DNA of 64,000 nucleotides from Acidobacteriota bacterium. Lineage in GTDB: Bacteria; Actinomycetota; AC-67. The position numbers and the translations under genes were made by a program. The stretch is taken from contig JACQXY010000033.1 in the NCBI GenBank assembly GCA_016208485.1, positions 1 to 64,000 of the forward strand. Direction: 5' to 3'. The notes under the pieces were generated by a model. That model was not told the origin of the DNA. It searched no databases and was given only the letters and a program-made list of their open reading frames with translations. Of the stretch, positions 25,310-34,382 are shown one piece after another. The first letter of the stretch is position 1. Every line of letters begins with the position of its first letter.

Positions 25310-25329
25310 GTTCACTACCCGACTATATT
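25305..25329 (+). promoter_or_regulatory. Inverted repeat and -10 box before the AbiE-like pair
   Basis: GGTAG-gttca-CTACC (25305-25319) is followed by TATATT (25324-25329), 26 bp before the antitoxin ATG. A second short CTA...GTAG repeat flanks the -10. The arrangement suits autorepression by the winged-helix antitoxin. Confidence 0.45.
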
Positions 25330-25355
25330 CAGTAGCACGTGAAGAGAGCCGGGCA

Positions 25356-26408
25356 ATGAAGATGGTCCAGGTGGCAGAGACGCAGGTGAGGTTCGATCTC
25401 GAGCCCGGCACTCCCGAGCGCGTGCGGGTCATCCTGGCGGCCATTCCGGGCATCGCGGTCCGTAGGGCCAAGAAGGCCGAGGTTTGCGTTCACGGCAGGG
25501 CCTACCGGCTCATGCTCCTGCCCAACGGTATCCAGCCGCCCGCGCAGATGGCAGGCCAATTGATGACCGAGCTGGCCGGACCTGAGGGGATGGCGCTCGT
25601 CGTCGCGGAGAAGCTCGCCAAACATGTGCGGGCGGCGCTCGAAGGTGCCCGATGCTCCTACGCGGATGCGACGGGGGCGGCGCACCTGGTTGCGCCGGGA
25701 CTCCTCCTCCACATCGAACCGACCGCTCGACGGTCCCAGGCCGCGATTCCTCCCCCGAGAGGTATCGGAGCACTTGGGGTTCGCGTCGTCCAGACGCTGC
25801 TTGCCGAGCATGCCGAAGCCTGGGCGGTGACCACTCTGGCGGCAAGAGCTGGAGTGTCTGCGGGCGAGGCGCATCGCGTGGTGCTGAGACTGCAAACCGA
25901 AGGCTTGCTTACCGCAGCGGGAGCCGGCAAGGCACGACGTCGTCGGGTCGCAAATCCTCACGACGTGCTCGAGTGGTTGGCGCGCGTTCCCGCCGCGCGG
26001 CGCATTCATGCGCGAGTGAGAGCATTCCTGTACGCGCGTGATCCTGACGACCTCTTGGCGCGCTTTGCCCATGCAGCGTCCGAACGCGATCTGACCTATG
26101 CCATGACGGGAGCTGCGGCTGCGTACGTCATGGGGACGCGAGCGACGACCGCACTCCCCGAGCTGATGATTCGCATCCCACCAACACTCGATCTCGCCGA
26201 CGTAGCCACGACGGTTGGCGCGGAGGTTGTTGAGGGAGGAGCTAACCTCGCCTTCGTGAGAGACGTCGGGGAAGTGGGCATCTACGGACGGGCGATGTGC
26301 GCTCCTGCGTACGTCGCGCCACCCGTGCGGGTCTGGCTCGACATGCTCGGAGAGCCCCGAGGTGAAGATGCGGCGACACTGTTCCGGGAGGCGATGCTTG
26401 CCTACTGA
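25356..26408 (+). CDS. AbiEi-like type IV antitoxin (winged helix)
   Basis: A 350-aa protein. Residues about 141-200 form a winged-helix DNA-binding domain (GVRVVQTLLAEHAEAWAVTT, then a recognition helix with GEAHRVVLRLQTEGLL). The C-terminal third (MTGAAAAYVMG to RVWLDMLGEPRGEDAATL) resembles the C-terminal domain of AbiEi family antitoxins, including the Y/W-L-D-L-x-x-x-x-R-G-E motif. The first 120 residues are unassigned. It overlaps the nucleotidyltransferase gene by 11 bases, as in abiEi-abiEii operons. In known systems the antitoxin represses the operon and counters the toxin without direct binding. Confidence 0.7.
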   Translation: MKMVQVAETQVRFDLEPGTPERVRVILAAIPGIAVRRAKKAEVCVHGRAYRLMLLPNGIQPPAQMAGQLMTELAGPEGMALVVAEKLAKHVRAALEGARCSYADATGAAHLVAPGLLLHIEPTARRSQAAIPPPRGIGALGVRVVQTLLAEHAEAWAVTTLAARAGVSAGEAHRVVLRLQTEGLLTAAGAGKARRRRVANPHDVLEWLARVPAARRIHARVRAFLYARDPDDLLARFAHAASERDLTYAMTGAAAAYVMGTRATTALPELMIRIPPTLDLADVATTVGAEVVEGGANLAFVRDVGEVGIYGRAMCAPAYVAPPVRVWLDMLGEPRGEDAATLFREAMLAY

Positions 26409-27282
26409 GGGACGGCATCACAGCGAATACGATCCGGCACTCGCCCACGTCGTTCTCGGCGAAGCGGCGCATCTGCTGCGCAACCTCGGATTCGCCGCGC
26501 AGCACGCGGTGCTGATTGGCGGCGTCGTGCCGATGCTCCTCATCCTCGATCCCGGTGCCGGAAGGCCTCGCCATCTCGGCACGGCGGACATCGACCTGTG
26601 CTTGAGCATCGCGCTCATCGAGGGCGACACGGGTGAGTACGAGCGCATCGAGCAGTCGCTCCGCAAGGCCGGCTACGAGCCGACGGACCAGTCCTTCCGG
26701 TGGAGAAGGAAGGACCGCGGTCTCGACGTGGAGTTCTTCTGTCCCGCGAGCCCAGAACGGCCGGCAGGCCAGCTTCACCGTCCGAAGCAGGCCGAGAATC
26801 CCCGCGCGAAGCTGAATCTCGGTGCGAATCTCTCGGCGATGGCACTCGACGCAGGGACCATCATCGGCGAGGACGTCGTGGAAGTCGAGCGAGAGGTCGA
26901 CCTTCCCGACGGTGGTGGATGGACGACGTTCACGTTTCGCCTCACGGGCGTGCTTGCGTTTCTCGTCGCCAAAGTGAGCGCGCTCACCAACCGCGACAAG
27001 CCGAAAGACGCGTACGACATTGTGTGGCTCATCGAGAATTGGGAGCGAGGTCCTGAAGGCGCAGCGGCTGCGATCCGAGCAAGCGCCGCATTCGCGCGGG
27101 ATGACAGCGCCGCGGCGTTGGCTCGCCTGTGGGGGGCGTTCTCTGACCCCGATCGACTCGGACCCGCTTCCTTCGTGCGGTTCATGGCCGACGAATCCAT
27201 GGGCGCCGATGAGCGGATCCGTCTCGCCCGCCAGGCGGTGGGAGTGGTGAGGGCGCTGCAACGAGCCCTGGCCGCGATGTGA
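26398..27282 (+). CDS. AbiEii-like nucleotidyltransferase toxin
   Basis: A 294-aa predicted nucleotidyltransferase, the toxin of a type IV pair. The glycine pair LIGGVVP (41-42) and the metal motif TADIDLCL (Asp64 and Asp66) are intact. The C-terminal KVSALTNRDKPKDAYDIVWL matches the K-x-x-A-x-x-x-R-x-K-x-K-D-x-Y-D-I segment of AbiEii proteins. TTG 26398 is chosen because GGGAGG lies six bases upstream; GTG 26362 or ATG 26368 would lengthen the overlap with the antitoxin gene. AbiEii relatives transfer nucleotides to tRNA or other targets and give phage abortive infection; the target here is unknown. Confidence 0.75.
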   Translation: MPTEGRHHSEYDPALAHVVLGEAAHLLRNLGFAAQHAVLIGGVVPMLLILDPGAGRPRHLGTADIDLCLSIALIEGDTGEYERIEQSLRKAGYEPTDQSFRWRRKDRGLDVEFFCPASPERPAGQLHRPKQAENPRAKLNLGANLSAMALDAGTIIGEDVVEVEREVDLPDGGGWTTFTFRLTGVLAFLVAKVSALTNRDKPKDAYDIVWLIENWERGPEGAAAAIRASAAFARDDSAAALARLWGAFSDPDRLGPASFVRFMADESMGADERIRLARQAVGVVRALQRALAAM

Positions 27283-27387
27283 GAGCGGGAACCGTCTGGC
27301 AGAGCTTCCCGTACGCCGGGCCTCCGCTGCTGTTCCGGGTGCGGCACTTCGGAGAGGGAGGTGCTCCGGCGGGGCGATGCGCGCCGC

Positions 27388-27393
27388 TACAAT
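27388..27393 (+). promoter_or_regulatory. Candidate -10 box for leaderless polX
   Basis: TACAAT lies nine bases before the polX ATG and no ribosome-binding site is present, so the transcript probably begins at the start codon. Confidence 0.5.
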
Positions 27394-27402
27394 TCCGCGC
27401 GG

Positions 27403-29130
27403 ATGCCCAGGACGAACGAGCGGCTGGAGGCCCTGCTCTCGGAGTGGGCCGACCTCCTTGAGATCTCGGGCGCCGACTCCTTTCGCGTGCGCGCGTACCA
27501 GAAGGCCGCGCGCGCCGCCGGCGGCCACTCCCGCGACGTGGGCGACCTGGGGGAGAAGGAGCTGCGACAGATCCCCTCGATCGGCGCGCACATGGCCGCG
27601 CGCATCCGGGAATTCGTCGAGACCGGGACGATGCACGACCTCGAGGAGCTGCGCGAACTCGTGCCGGCCGGACTCAGGGAGCTGACTCGCATCCCCGGCC
27701 TCGGACCGAAGAAGGCCGTGCTCGTGAACCGGGAGCTGGGGGTCGCCTCCATCCCGGATCTGCTCGACGCGATCGAGCACCAGCGCCTGCGCGCGGTGAA
27801 GGGCCTCGGGGCGAAGACCGAGGAGAACCTGCTGCGGGGTATCCGGAACCTCCGCGAGCACGGCGGGCGAATGACCCTCGACGTCGCCCTCCGGGTCGCC
27901 GAGGACGTGATCGAGGAGCTGCGAGGTCGTGCCGCCGTCGAAGAGGTCGCCTACGCGGGGTCGCTCCGCAGGATGCAAGACACGATCGGCGACATCGATC
28001 TCTTGGTTGCCTCGACGACGGCTCCCGAGGTCACGGAGGCGTTCGTGGGGCTTCCAGGTGTGCAGAGCGTGGTCGCGCGCGGGGACACCAAGTCGAGCGT
28101 TCTCACCGCCAAGGGGCTTCAGGTGGATCTCAGGGTCGTGGCGCCCGAGGTCTGGGGGGCCGCGCTCCAGTACTTCACCGGATCGAAGGCTCACAACGTG
28201 AAGACGCGGGCGATCGCCGTCAAGAAAGGGCTCAAGCTGTCGGAGTACGGGCTGTTCGAGGTCGAGTCCGGCCGCAGGATTGCCTCCAGGACCGAGGAAG
28301 AGGTGTACGCGGCGCTCGGCCTGCCGTGGATCCTTCCCACCATGCGCGAGGACGCCGGGGAGGTGGAGGCGGCCCTGCGCGGCGACCTGCCCGATCTGGT
28401 GTCGCTCGGTGACCTGAGAGGGGACCTGCACGGGCACACCGACTCGACCGACGGCGTCGCCACGCTCGAGGAGATGCTCGGAGCCGCCGCCGCGCGCGGG
28501 TACGCCTACTACGCGGTCACCGACCACGCCGAGAAGCTCCACATGAGCGGGATGAAGCGCGAGACCGTTCTGGAGCAACGGGACCGGATCCGCTCGCTCC
28601 AGGGGCGGTTCCCGACGATGGCGATCCTGCACGGCTGCGAGCTGAACATCGACCGGGACGGCGGGCTCGACTATCCGGACGAGTTCCTCGCGGGATTCGA
28701 CTTTCTGGTGGCGAGCATTCACAGCCGCTTCAACCTGCCGCGCGACGAGATGACACGCCGGCTCCTCCGCGCGATCGAGAACCCCTTCGTGAACGTGATC
28801 GGACACCCCACGACCCGGATGATCGGGAGGCGCCCCGAGGTCGACGTGGACCTCGAGGCCGTGCTCTCCGCCGCGGCCCGGACCGGCACGGCGCTTGAGG
28901 TCAACTGCCACCCCGACCGCCTCGACTTGCGGGACGAGCACGTCCGCTGGGCCGTGGAGCGCGGGGCGGCGATCGCGATCTCGACCGACGCGCACGCGCC
29001 GACTCACCTCGAGAACATGCGGTTCGGCGTCGCGACGGCGCAGCGAGGGTGGCTGACGAAGGCCCGCACCCTGAACGCGAGAAGCCTCCGGGACGTGCGC
29101 GAGTTCGTCGCGCGGAAACGGGGTAAGTGA
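27403..29130 (+). CDS. polX: PolX: family X DNA polymerase with PHP exonuclease domain
   Basis: Gap-filling base-excision repair polymerase with 3'-5' exonuclease or endonuclease activity. Residues 1-150 contain the 8-kDa-like and helix-hairpin-helix elements (IPSIGAHMAARI, IPGLGPKKAVLV, VKGLGAKTEENL). The nucleotidyltransferase motif GSLRRMQDTIGDIDLLVAS gives two of the catalytic Asp residues and VDLRVV the third. The PHP domain (about 340-575) starts with DLHGHTDSTDG and contains TDHA, EVNCHPDRLDL and STDAHAP. Length is 575 aa, the usual bacterial PolX size. It overlaps mpg by four bases. Confidence 0.95.
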   Translation: MPRTNERLEALLSEWADLLEISGADSFRVRAYQKAARAAGGHSRDVGDLGEKELRQIPSIGAHMAARIREFVETGTMHDLEELRELVPAGLRELTRIPGLGPKKAVLVNRELGVASIPDLLDAIEHQRLRAVKGLGAKTEENLLRGIRNLREHGGRMTLDVALRVAEDVIEELRGRAAVEEVAYAGSLRRMQDTIGDIDLLVASTTAPEVTEAFVGLPGVQSVVARGDTKSSVLTAKGLQVDLRVVAPEVWGAALQYFTGSKAHNVKTRAIAVKKGLKLSEYGLFEVESGRRIASRTEEEVYAALGLPWILPTMREDAGEVEAALRGDLPDLVSLGDLRGDLHGHTDSTDGVATLEEMLGAAAARGYAYYAVTDHAEKLHMSGMKRETVLEQRDRIRSLQGRFPTMAILHGCELNIDRDGGLDYPDEFLAGFDFLVASIHSRFNLPRDEMTRRLLRAIENPFVNVIGHPTTRMIGRRPEVDVDLEAVLSAAARTGTALEVNCHPDRLDLRDEHVRWAVERGAAIAISTDAHAPTHLENMRFGVATAQRGWLTKARTLNARSLRDVREFVARKRGK

Positions 29131-29741
29131 CGCCGCCGGAGATCGTTCCGCGCGCCCGCTCCTTCTTCGAGCGGCCCGCGCTCGAAGTCGCGCGCGACCT
29201 GCTCGGCGATCTCCTCGTGCACGAGGTCGACGGCCTGCGCCTCGCCGGGCGGATCGTGGAGACGGAAGCCTATGGCCAGGACGATCCGGGAAGTCACGCT
29301 TTTCGCGGGATGACCCCGCGCAGCGCCCCGATGTTCGAGGAGCCGGGCCACGCCTACGTGTACTTCACCTATGGCATGCACTTCTGCTTGAACGTCGTGA
29401 CCGACCCAGCCGGGGTGGCCGGGGCTGTGCTCCTGCGCGCGGTCGAGCCGCTGGAGGGGCTCGAGGCCATGCGCCGGAGGCGGGGCCTCATCCGCGACCG
29501 GGATCTTGCGCGAGGGCCGGGGCGTCTCACGCAAGCGTTCGGGATCAGCCGGTCGCACAACCGAGCCGACGTGACCGTCCTTCCACTGTTCGTGGGGGAG
29601 GGGAGTCCGGTGCCGGAGGCTGCGGTCGAGGCGACCCCCCGGATCGGATTGGGCCCGGCGCAGGATGGGCGCCCGTGGCGGTTCGTCGTGCTCGGCAGCC
29701 CCTGGGTGTCGAGCGCACCTTCGGCCGCGCGCCGCCGCTGA
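29127..29741 (+). CDS. mpg: 3-methyladenine DNA glycosylase (AAG/MPG family)
   Basis: Removes alkylated purines and hypoxanthine from DNA. LARDLLGDLL-like N-terminus (VARDLLGDLLVHEV), the catalytic-site ETEAYGQDDPGSHAFRG, and YVYFTYGMHFCLNVVT are characteristic. Length is 204 aa. The GTG overlaps the polX stop (GTGA), joining two base-excision repair genes in one unit. In Mycobacterium mpg lies directly before tyrS; here a penicillin-binding protein gene on the other strand lies between. Confidence 0.94.
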   Translation: MTPPEIVPRARSFFERPALEVARDLLGDLLVHEVDGLRLAGRIVETEAYGQDDPGSHAFRGMTPRSAPMFEEPGHAYVYFTYGMHFCLNVVTDPAGVAGAVLLRAVEPLEGLEAMRRRRGLIRDRDLARGPGRLTQAFGISRSHNRADVTVLPLFVGEGSPVPEAAVEATPRIGLGPAQDGRPWRFVVLGSPWVSSAPSAARRR

Positions 29742-29750
29742 GCGGCCCTC

Positions 29751-32276
29751 TCAGGGATTGACGTAGATCGCCACGACCGAGCCGGCCGGAACTCGCTCCC
29801 CCGGGCAGGGGTTCTGGAGCCAGACGGCGCCCGAACCCTCCACTGCCGGATCCCGGCACCCGCGATGTCCTCCCTCGTTCGCCAGGCTCACGAGGTGTGC
29901 CTCCAGCCCCGCCTTCTCGAGCGCATCGACCGCGTCATGATCGCTCAGCCCGAGCGCCATCGGGACCTCGACCGACTTGCCGCTCGGGGAGGGCGAGGCT
30001 GAGGGCGACGGCGAGGGCGACGCCGAGGGCGACGCCGAGGGCGACGGGGAGGGCGTGGCGGCAGGCGCCGGCGGCGCGGAGTCGTCGCTCACGAATATCT
30101 CGGCGGCGTCGCCCACGCTTGACTCAGCTCCAGGATCCGGGCGCTGGTCGCACACCATGCCCGGCCGGTACGCCGGGCACCGGCGCGGAGTCGCGGTCAC
30201 GGCGAGCCCGAGCGACTCGAGCATCGCCCTGGCCTCGTCGGCGGCGATTCCCACGACGCTCGGAACCGAGGCGATCGGCCCCGACGCCGGCTCCGAGCAC
30301 ACCCCGGTCGGCTCTGAGCCGGCGAGATACGGCTGGAGCCGGACGAGGTAGGGCGGGGTGAACGGATTCGGCAGGCAGTTGCGGCTCACGTCGACGCGCA
30401 CGTAGGTGATGCGTCCCTCGGCCGAGGGGAATGGCTCGACCGCCACGCCCTTCAGCGCGGCGATCATGAAGTCTCGCCAGATCGAGCCGGGCCAGGATCC
30501 CCCGACCACCCGGATGCGCGTGCGCGGCGGCACCATCGACACTTGCCCGGCGGGGAACCCGACCCAGGACACCGCGACCATCTGCGGCACGAACCCCGCG
30601 AACCAAGCGTCGTGGTACTCGTCTGCGGTGCCGGTCTTACCGGCGGCCGGGCGGCCGATCTGCTGCCGGCGTCCGGTGCCGCGCGCGATCACGTCGCGCA
30701 GGGCATCGTCGGCAAGCGCGACGATCGCCGGCGTGAGCGTCCTCCTCCGCTCGACACGGCCCCGCCAGAGCACTTTGCCGCGCGCATCGGTGATCCGGGT
30801 GATCGCCGTCGGAGCGACGGCGTAGCCCCCGTTGGCAAGCGTCGCGTAGCCCGTGGCCAGCTCGAGCGGGCTCACCTCCTGCGCCCCGAGGGCGATGGAA
30901 GGGTAGGGGGAGAGTGGCGCGGTGACCCCCATGCGCCGGGCCACCTCGACGACCTTCGCGGCGCCGATCTCGCGCACGACCTGGGCGTAGACGACGTTGA
31001 CGCTGCGCGCCGTCGCTTCGCGAAGCGTCAGCTCGGACCCGAAGGACATGCTCTCGTAGTTGCGGACCGCCCAGGTCTCTCCGCCTGGGAGGGGGATGTC
31101 GATCGCCGACCCGCCCCTGTAGACCCGCTCCAGGGGGATGCCCTGCTCCAGCGCGGCGACGAGAGTGAAGGGCTTGAACGAGGATCCGGGCTGGCGGCGG
31201 CTCTTCACGGCCAGATTGAGCTTCGCGTACGGGTCGTCGGCCGAGAAGTAGTCGCGTCCCCCGACCATGGCGGAGATCGCTCCGGTGCGCGGGTCCATCG
31301 CCACGAAGGCGTTGTAGGGATCGCGCGCGTACGGCAGGGTGCGGCGGCTCGCCTCTTCCGCGGCGCGCTGGAGGCGGAGATCGAGCGTCGTGTAGATCCT
31401 CAAGCCACCCTTGAAGAGGGAGTTCACGCGTTCGGAGACCGTCGCGCCGAGCGCGCGGAAGCGGGGATCTCGCTGAATGAGGCCTTGGACGTAGTCCACG
31501 AAGTACGCGGCCGGATAGCGGCGAGGTCCCACCCTGGGCTTCAGGCCGAGCGGTGACCGCGCGGCGCGCACCTCCTCGCGCGGGCTGAGGTACCCCTCTT
31601 CTCGCATGCGGCGGAGCACGAAGTTGCGCCGGGCGCGGGCGGCAACGGGACCCGCGAGCGGGTCGTACCGGGCCGGGGAGCGGATCAGGCCCGCCAGCAG
31701 CGCCCCCTCCGGTAGCGACAGGCGGTGCGCCTCATGCCCGAAGAAGGTCGCCGCGGCGGCCTGGATCCCGTAGGCGCCCTGTCCGAAGTACACGGTGTTC
31801 AGGTAGCGCTCGAGGATCTCATCCTTCGAGTAGCGGCGCTCGAGCTGCACGGCCAGCGCCGCCTCGCGCAGCTTCCGCCGGAGAGACCGCTCGGTCGAGA
31901 CCATGGTGTTCTTCACGTACTGCTGGGTGATGGTGGAGCCGCCCTCGACGACCCGGCCGCGGGAGGCGTCCACGAGCAGCGCTCTCGCGAGCGCCCGAAC
32001 GTCGACGCCGGCGTGCCGGTAGAACCGGGAATCCTCGACGGCGACCACGGCCTCCCGAACCCGGCGGGGGACTTGGTCAAGGGGGATCACCTCGCGGTTC
32101 TCCTCAGCGTGCAACGTGGTGATCGGCGTTCCGTCGGCGGCATACAGGATCGAGGATTCGGCGAGCGTGCGGCCGGAGGCAAGCGCTCGGTCGAGGTCGG
32201 GCGCGCTGGCGCAGCCGGACAGGAGGGGGAGGGCGGCGAGGCTCGCCCCCCAGAGAATCCGAATCCGGCGTTTCAC
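29751..32276 (-). CDS. Class A penicillin-binding protein with PASTA domains
   Basis: Bifunctional peptidoglycan glycosyltransferase and transpeptidase, 841 aa. The GT51 domain has EDSRFYRHAGVD with the catalytic Glu, GGSTITQQYVKN and the ERRYSKDEILERYLN block. The transpeptidase has the SxxK serine in PGSSFKPF, SVN as SxN and KTGTA. Two PASTA domains end the protein, separated by a Pro/Ser linker. The N-terminus is short, and the hydrophobic segment ends in a lipobox-like LLSGC, unlike the plain anchor of most class A PBPs. GTG 32276 is the first start before this segment; the longer upstream frame runs into tyrS on the other strand. Confidence 0.92.
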   Translation of the reverse strand: MKRRIRILWGASLAALPLLSGCASAPDLDRALASGRTLAESSILYAADGTPITTLHAEENREVIPLDQVPRRVREAVVAVEDSRFYRHAGVDVRALARALLVDASRGRVVEGGSTITQQYVKNTMVSTERSLRRKLREAALAVQLERRYSKDEILERYLNTVYFGQGAYGIQAAAATFFGHEAHRLSLPEGALLAGLIRSPARYDPLAGPVAARARRNFVLRRMREEGYLSPREEVRAARSPLGLKPRVGPRRYPAAYFVDYVQGLIQRDPRFRALGATVSERVNSLFKGGLRIYTTLDLRLQRAAEEASRRTLPYARDPYNAFVAMDPRTGAISAMVGGRDYFSADDPYAKLNLAVKSRRQPGSSFKPFTLVAALEQGIPLERVYRGGSAIDIPLPGGETWAVRNYESMSFGSELTLREATARSVNVVYAQVVREIGAAKVVEVARRMGVTAPLSPYPSIALGAQEVSPLELATGYATLANGGYAVAPTAITRITDARGKVLWRGRVERRRTLTPAIVALADDALRDVIARGTGRRQQIGRPAAGKTGTADEYHDAWFAGFVPQMVAVSWVGFPAGQVSMVPPRTRIRVVGGSWPGSIWRDFMIAALKGVAVEPFPSAEGRITYVRVDVSRNCLPNPFTPPYLVRLQPYLAGSEPTGVCSEPASGPIASVPSVVGIAADEARAMLESLGLAVTATPRRCPAYRPGMVCDQRPDPGAESSVGDAAEIFVSDDSAPPAPAATPSPSPSASPSASPSPSPSASPSPSGKSVEVPMALGLSDHDAVDALEKAGLEAHLVSLANEGGHRGCRDPAVEGSGAVWLQNPCPGERVPAGSVVAIYVNP

Positions 32277-32289
32277 CCGGGCTGATACG

Positions 32290-33522
32290 ATGCCGCCCAC
32301 GGTGACACTATCGGCATCCGAACAGGTCGAGATGATCCTCTCGCGGGCCGAGCGGGCGGTGCCCGAGGAGGAGCTGGCCGAGCGCCTCGATCGCTCCCTC
32401 CGGGACGAGATCCCGCTGCGGGTCAAGCTCGGGATCGACCCGTCGAGCCCGGACCTCCACCTCGGTCACGCGGTTCCGCTTCGCGTTCTCAGACTCTTCC
32501 AGCAATTGGGGCATATCGCCGTGCTGATCATCGGGGACTTCACAGGCATGGTCGGGGACCCGTCGGGGGCGTCGAAGACCCGGCCGGCCCTCACGCGCGA
32601 GAAGGTGCGCGAGAACGCCCGGACCTACGTTCGCCAGGCGCGCCGGATCCTCCTCGCGGACCGCCTCGAGGTCCGGCGGAACTCCGAGTGGCTTGGGAGG
32701 CTCGGATCGGGGGGTCTGCTCGACCTCGCGCGCAGGACCACGGTCGCCAGGATCCTGGAGCGGGACGACTTTGCCAAGCGGTTCGCGGGTGGGAGCCCGA
32801 TCTCGGTCGTCGAGTTCCTGTACCCGCTCCTGCAGGCCTATGACTCCGTCGCCGTGCGGGCCGATGTCGAGCTGGGCGGCACCGACCAACTCTTCAATCT
32901 GCTCGTCGGGCGCGATCTGCAGCGAGACTGGGGCCAGGAGCCCCAGCTTTGCCTGATGTTCGGGCTCCTCGAAGGGCTCGACGGAGTTCAGAAGATGTCG
33001 AAGTCCCTCGGCAACTACGTCGGGATCGCCGAGGCGCCCGAGGAGATGTTCGGCAAGCTCATGTCGGTCCCGGACTCCCTGACGGGCAAGTACTTGCGCC
33101 TCGCGACCGACCTGGGTCCCAGCGAGGTGGCGGAAATCGAGCGGACGGCGACGCCGGGCGGCCCGGCGGCGGCCGCGGCGAAGCGGCGGCTCGCGCGCGA
33201 GGTGGTCTCCCTCTACTGGGGCACCGCCAAGGCGGCTCGGGCCGAGAGACACTTCGATGCTGCCCACGTGCTGCACGAGGTGCCCCGGGGGGTGCCCGAG
33301 GCCCCGGTCCCTCCGGAGGCGACCGATGCGGGACGGGTGTTTCTCCCGCGGCTGATGACCGACCTCGGCCTCGCCCCTTCGGGAGCCGAAGCCCGGCGGC
33401 TGATCGAGCAAGGGGGAGTGCGGCTCGACGGCGTGGCATTGACGGAGCTTCGGGTCGACTTGGCGGTGGTCAAGGGGCGGGTGCTTCAGGTGGGGCGCCG
33501 CCGGTTCGTCAAGCTGCGCTAG
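32290..33522 (+). CDS. tyrS: Tyrosyl-tRNA synthetase
   Basis: Class I synthetase charging tRNA-Tyr, of the 410-aa type. The HIGH motif is HLGHAVPLR, preceded by KLGIDPSSPDLH; the KMSKS motif is QKMSKSLGNYVG. A C-terminal S4 RNA-binding domain (LIEQGGVRLDGV) is present. ATG 32290 is assumed, but no ribosome-binding site precedes it; GTG 32302, ten bases after a TACGAT box (32286-32291), is an alternative leaderless start. It is divergent from the PBP gene with almost no intergenic space. Confidence 0.94.
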   Translation: MPPTVTLSASEQVEMILSRAERAVPEEELAERLDRSLRDEIPLRVKLGIDPSSPDLHLGHAVPLRVLRLFQQLGHIAVLIIGDFTGMVGDPSGASKTRPALTREKVRENARTYVRQARRILLADRLEVRRNSEWLGRLGSGGLLDLARRTTVARILERDDFAKRFAGGSPISVVEFLYPLLQAYDSVAVRADVELGGTDQLFNLLVGRDLQRDWGQEPQLCLMFGLLEGLDGVQKMSKSLGNYVGIAEAPEEMFGKLMSVPDSLTGKYLRLATDLGPSEVAEIERTATPGGPAAAAAKRRLAREVVSLYWGTAKAARAERHFDAAHVLHEVPRGVPEAPVPPEATDAGRVFLPRLMTDLGLAPSGAEARRLIEQGGVRLDGVALTELRVDLAVVKGRVLQVGRRRFVKLR

Positions 33523-34267
33523 ATCCCGGCAGAGACTCGCGAGCGAACGCCGGGCGCCTGACGCGGCACAGGAGCCCGAGCACCGTCAGCGTGCCGACGC
33601 AGAGGAGGGGCAGGAGGGGTACCCCCCGAAGAGGCCGATCGTCGGGGAGGACCGGGCGCGCCTCGGCTCGGAGGGTGGCGACCGAGGCGGGGAGCGCGGG
33701 CCCCTTCTCGCGCGCGGGGGAGGCCCGGTCCCAGGCGGGAGACGGGTCCGGCACGCGAGGCTCGCGGCCCCTCGCGGCGCGCGGCGGGAACCCCACTGCC
33801 GATCGGCGGTCGCTCGGTCGAACGAACACCTGTGAAACCCAGATCCCGCCGTCGGCCTCCAGGATGCCGACTCCCATCTGGGTGAACGTCTTCCGGAGGA
33901 TGTTGTCCCGGTGAGGCTCGCTGGCCATGAACCCCTCATGAACCGCGCGCACGCCGCCTCCCGCCCCCACGTTCTCGCCCAGGGCCTTCGGATAGCGGAG
34001 GTGGCGGCGCCCTGCGCGGCCGAACAGCCACTCGTTGTGGGAAACCTCTCCCGAGTCCGCCATTCGCGCCGCCTGGTCTCTCGCGATGCGCGTGAGGGTC
34101 GAGTTGGTTCGGAGCGCGGGCAGCTTGGCGGCCTTGCGATCCCGGTTGATGAGGGAGATCATCTGGCGCTCGGCACGGGTGGGGGAGGAGCCGGAGGCGA
34201 AGGCAGCAGGGGAAGGCGATAGCAGGAGCAGGACTAGGACGGGCACGATGCACGAGCGCTTGAGCAT
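33509..34267 (-). CDS. Secreted CAP/SCP-domain protein with C-terminal membrane segment
   Basis: A 252-aa exported protein. The signal peptide is MLKRSCIVPVLVLLLLSPSPA. The CAP domain runs to about residue 145: ERQMISLINRDRKAAKLP, SHNEWLFG, LGENVGAGG and FMASEPHRDNILRKTFTQMG contain the conserved His and Glu positions. After a basic linker, VPLLPLLCVGTLTVLGLLCRVRR forms a C-terminal membrane helix. CAP proteins act in cell-wall or sporulation roles in some bacteria; the role here is unknown. ATG 34267 is preferred; GTG 34294 is possible. The 3' end overlaps the tyrS end by 14 bases. Confidence 0.85.
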   Translation of the reverse strand: MLKRSCIVPVLVLLLLSPSPAAFASGSSPTRAERQMISLINRDRKAAKLPALRTNSTLTRIARDQAARMADSGEVSHNEWLFGRAGRRHLRYPKALGENVGAGGGVRAVHEGFMASEPHRDNILRKTFTQMGVGILEADGGIWVSQVFVRPSDRRSAVGFPPRAARGREPRVPDPSPAWDRASPAREKGPALPASVATLRAEARPVLPDDRPLRGVPLLPLLCVGTLTVLGLLCRVRRPAFARESLPGSSAA

Positions 34268-34382
34268 CCACGACCCCGCGTCGCCGGCAGACACCCTAGG
34301 GAGTTCGACGCCGGTAGGCAGCTTCCCTCCCCATTCGTCGGGGGTTCTTATATACGGTCTCTGGCATGCGGGGCAAAACGAT

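Noticed and set aside
30000-30060. GAGGGCGACGGCGAGGGCGA-type minisatellite
   Set aside because: It encodes the Pro/Ser linker between the two PASTA domains of the penicillin-binding protein; such linkers are common and need no separate explanation.
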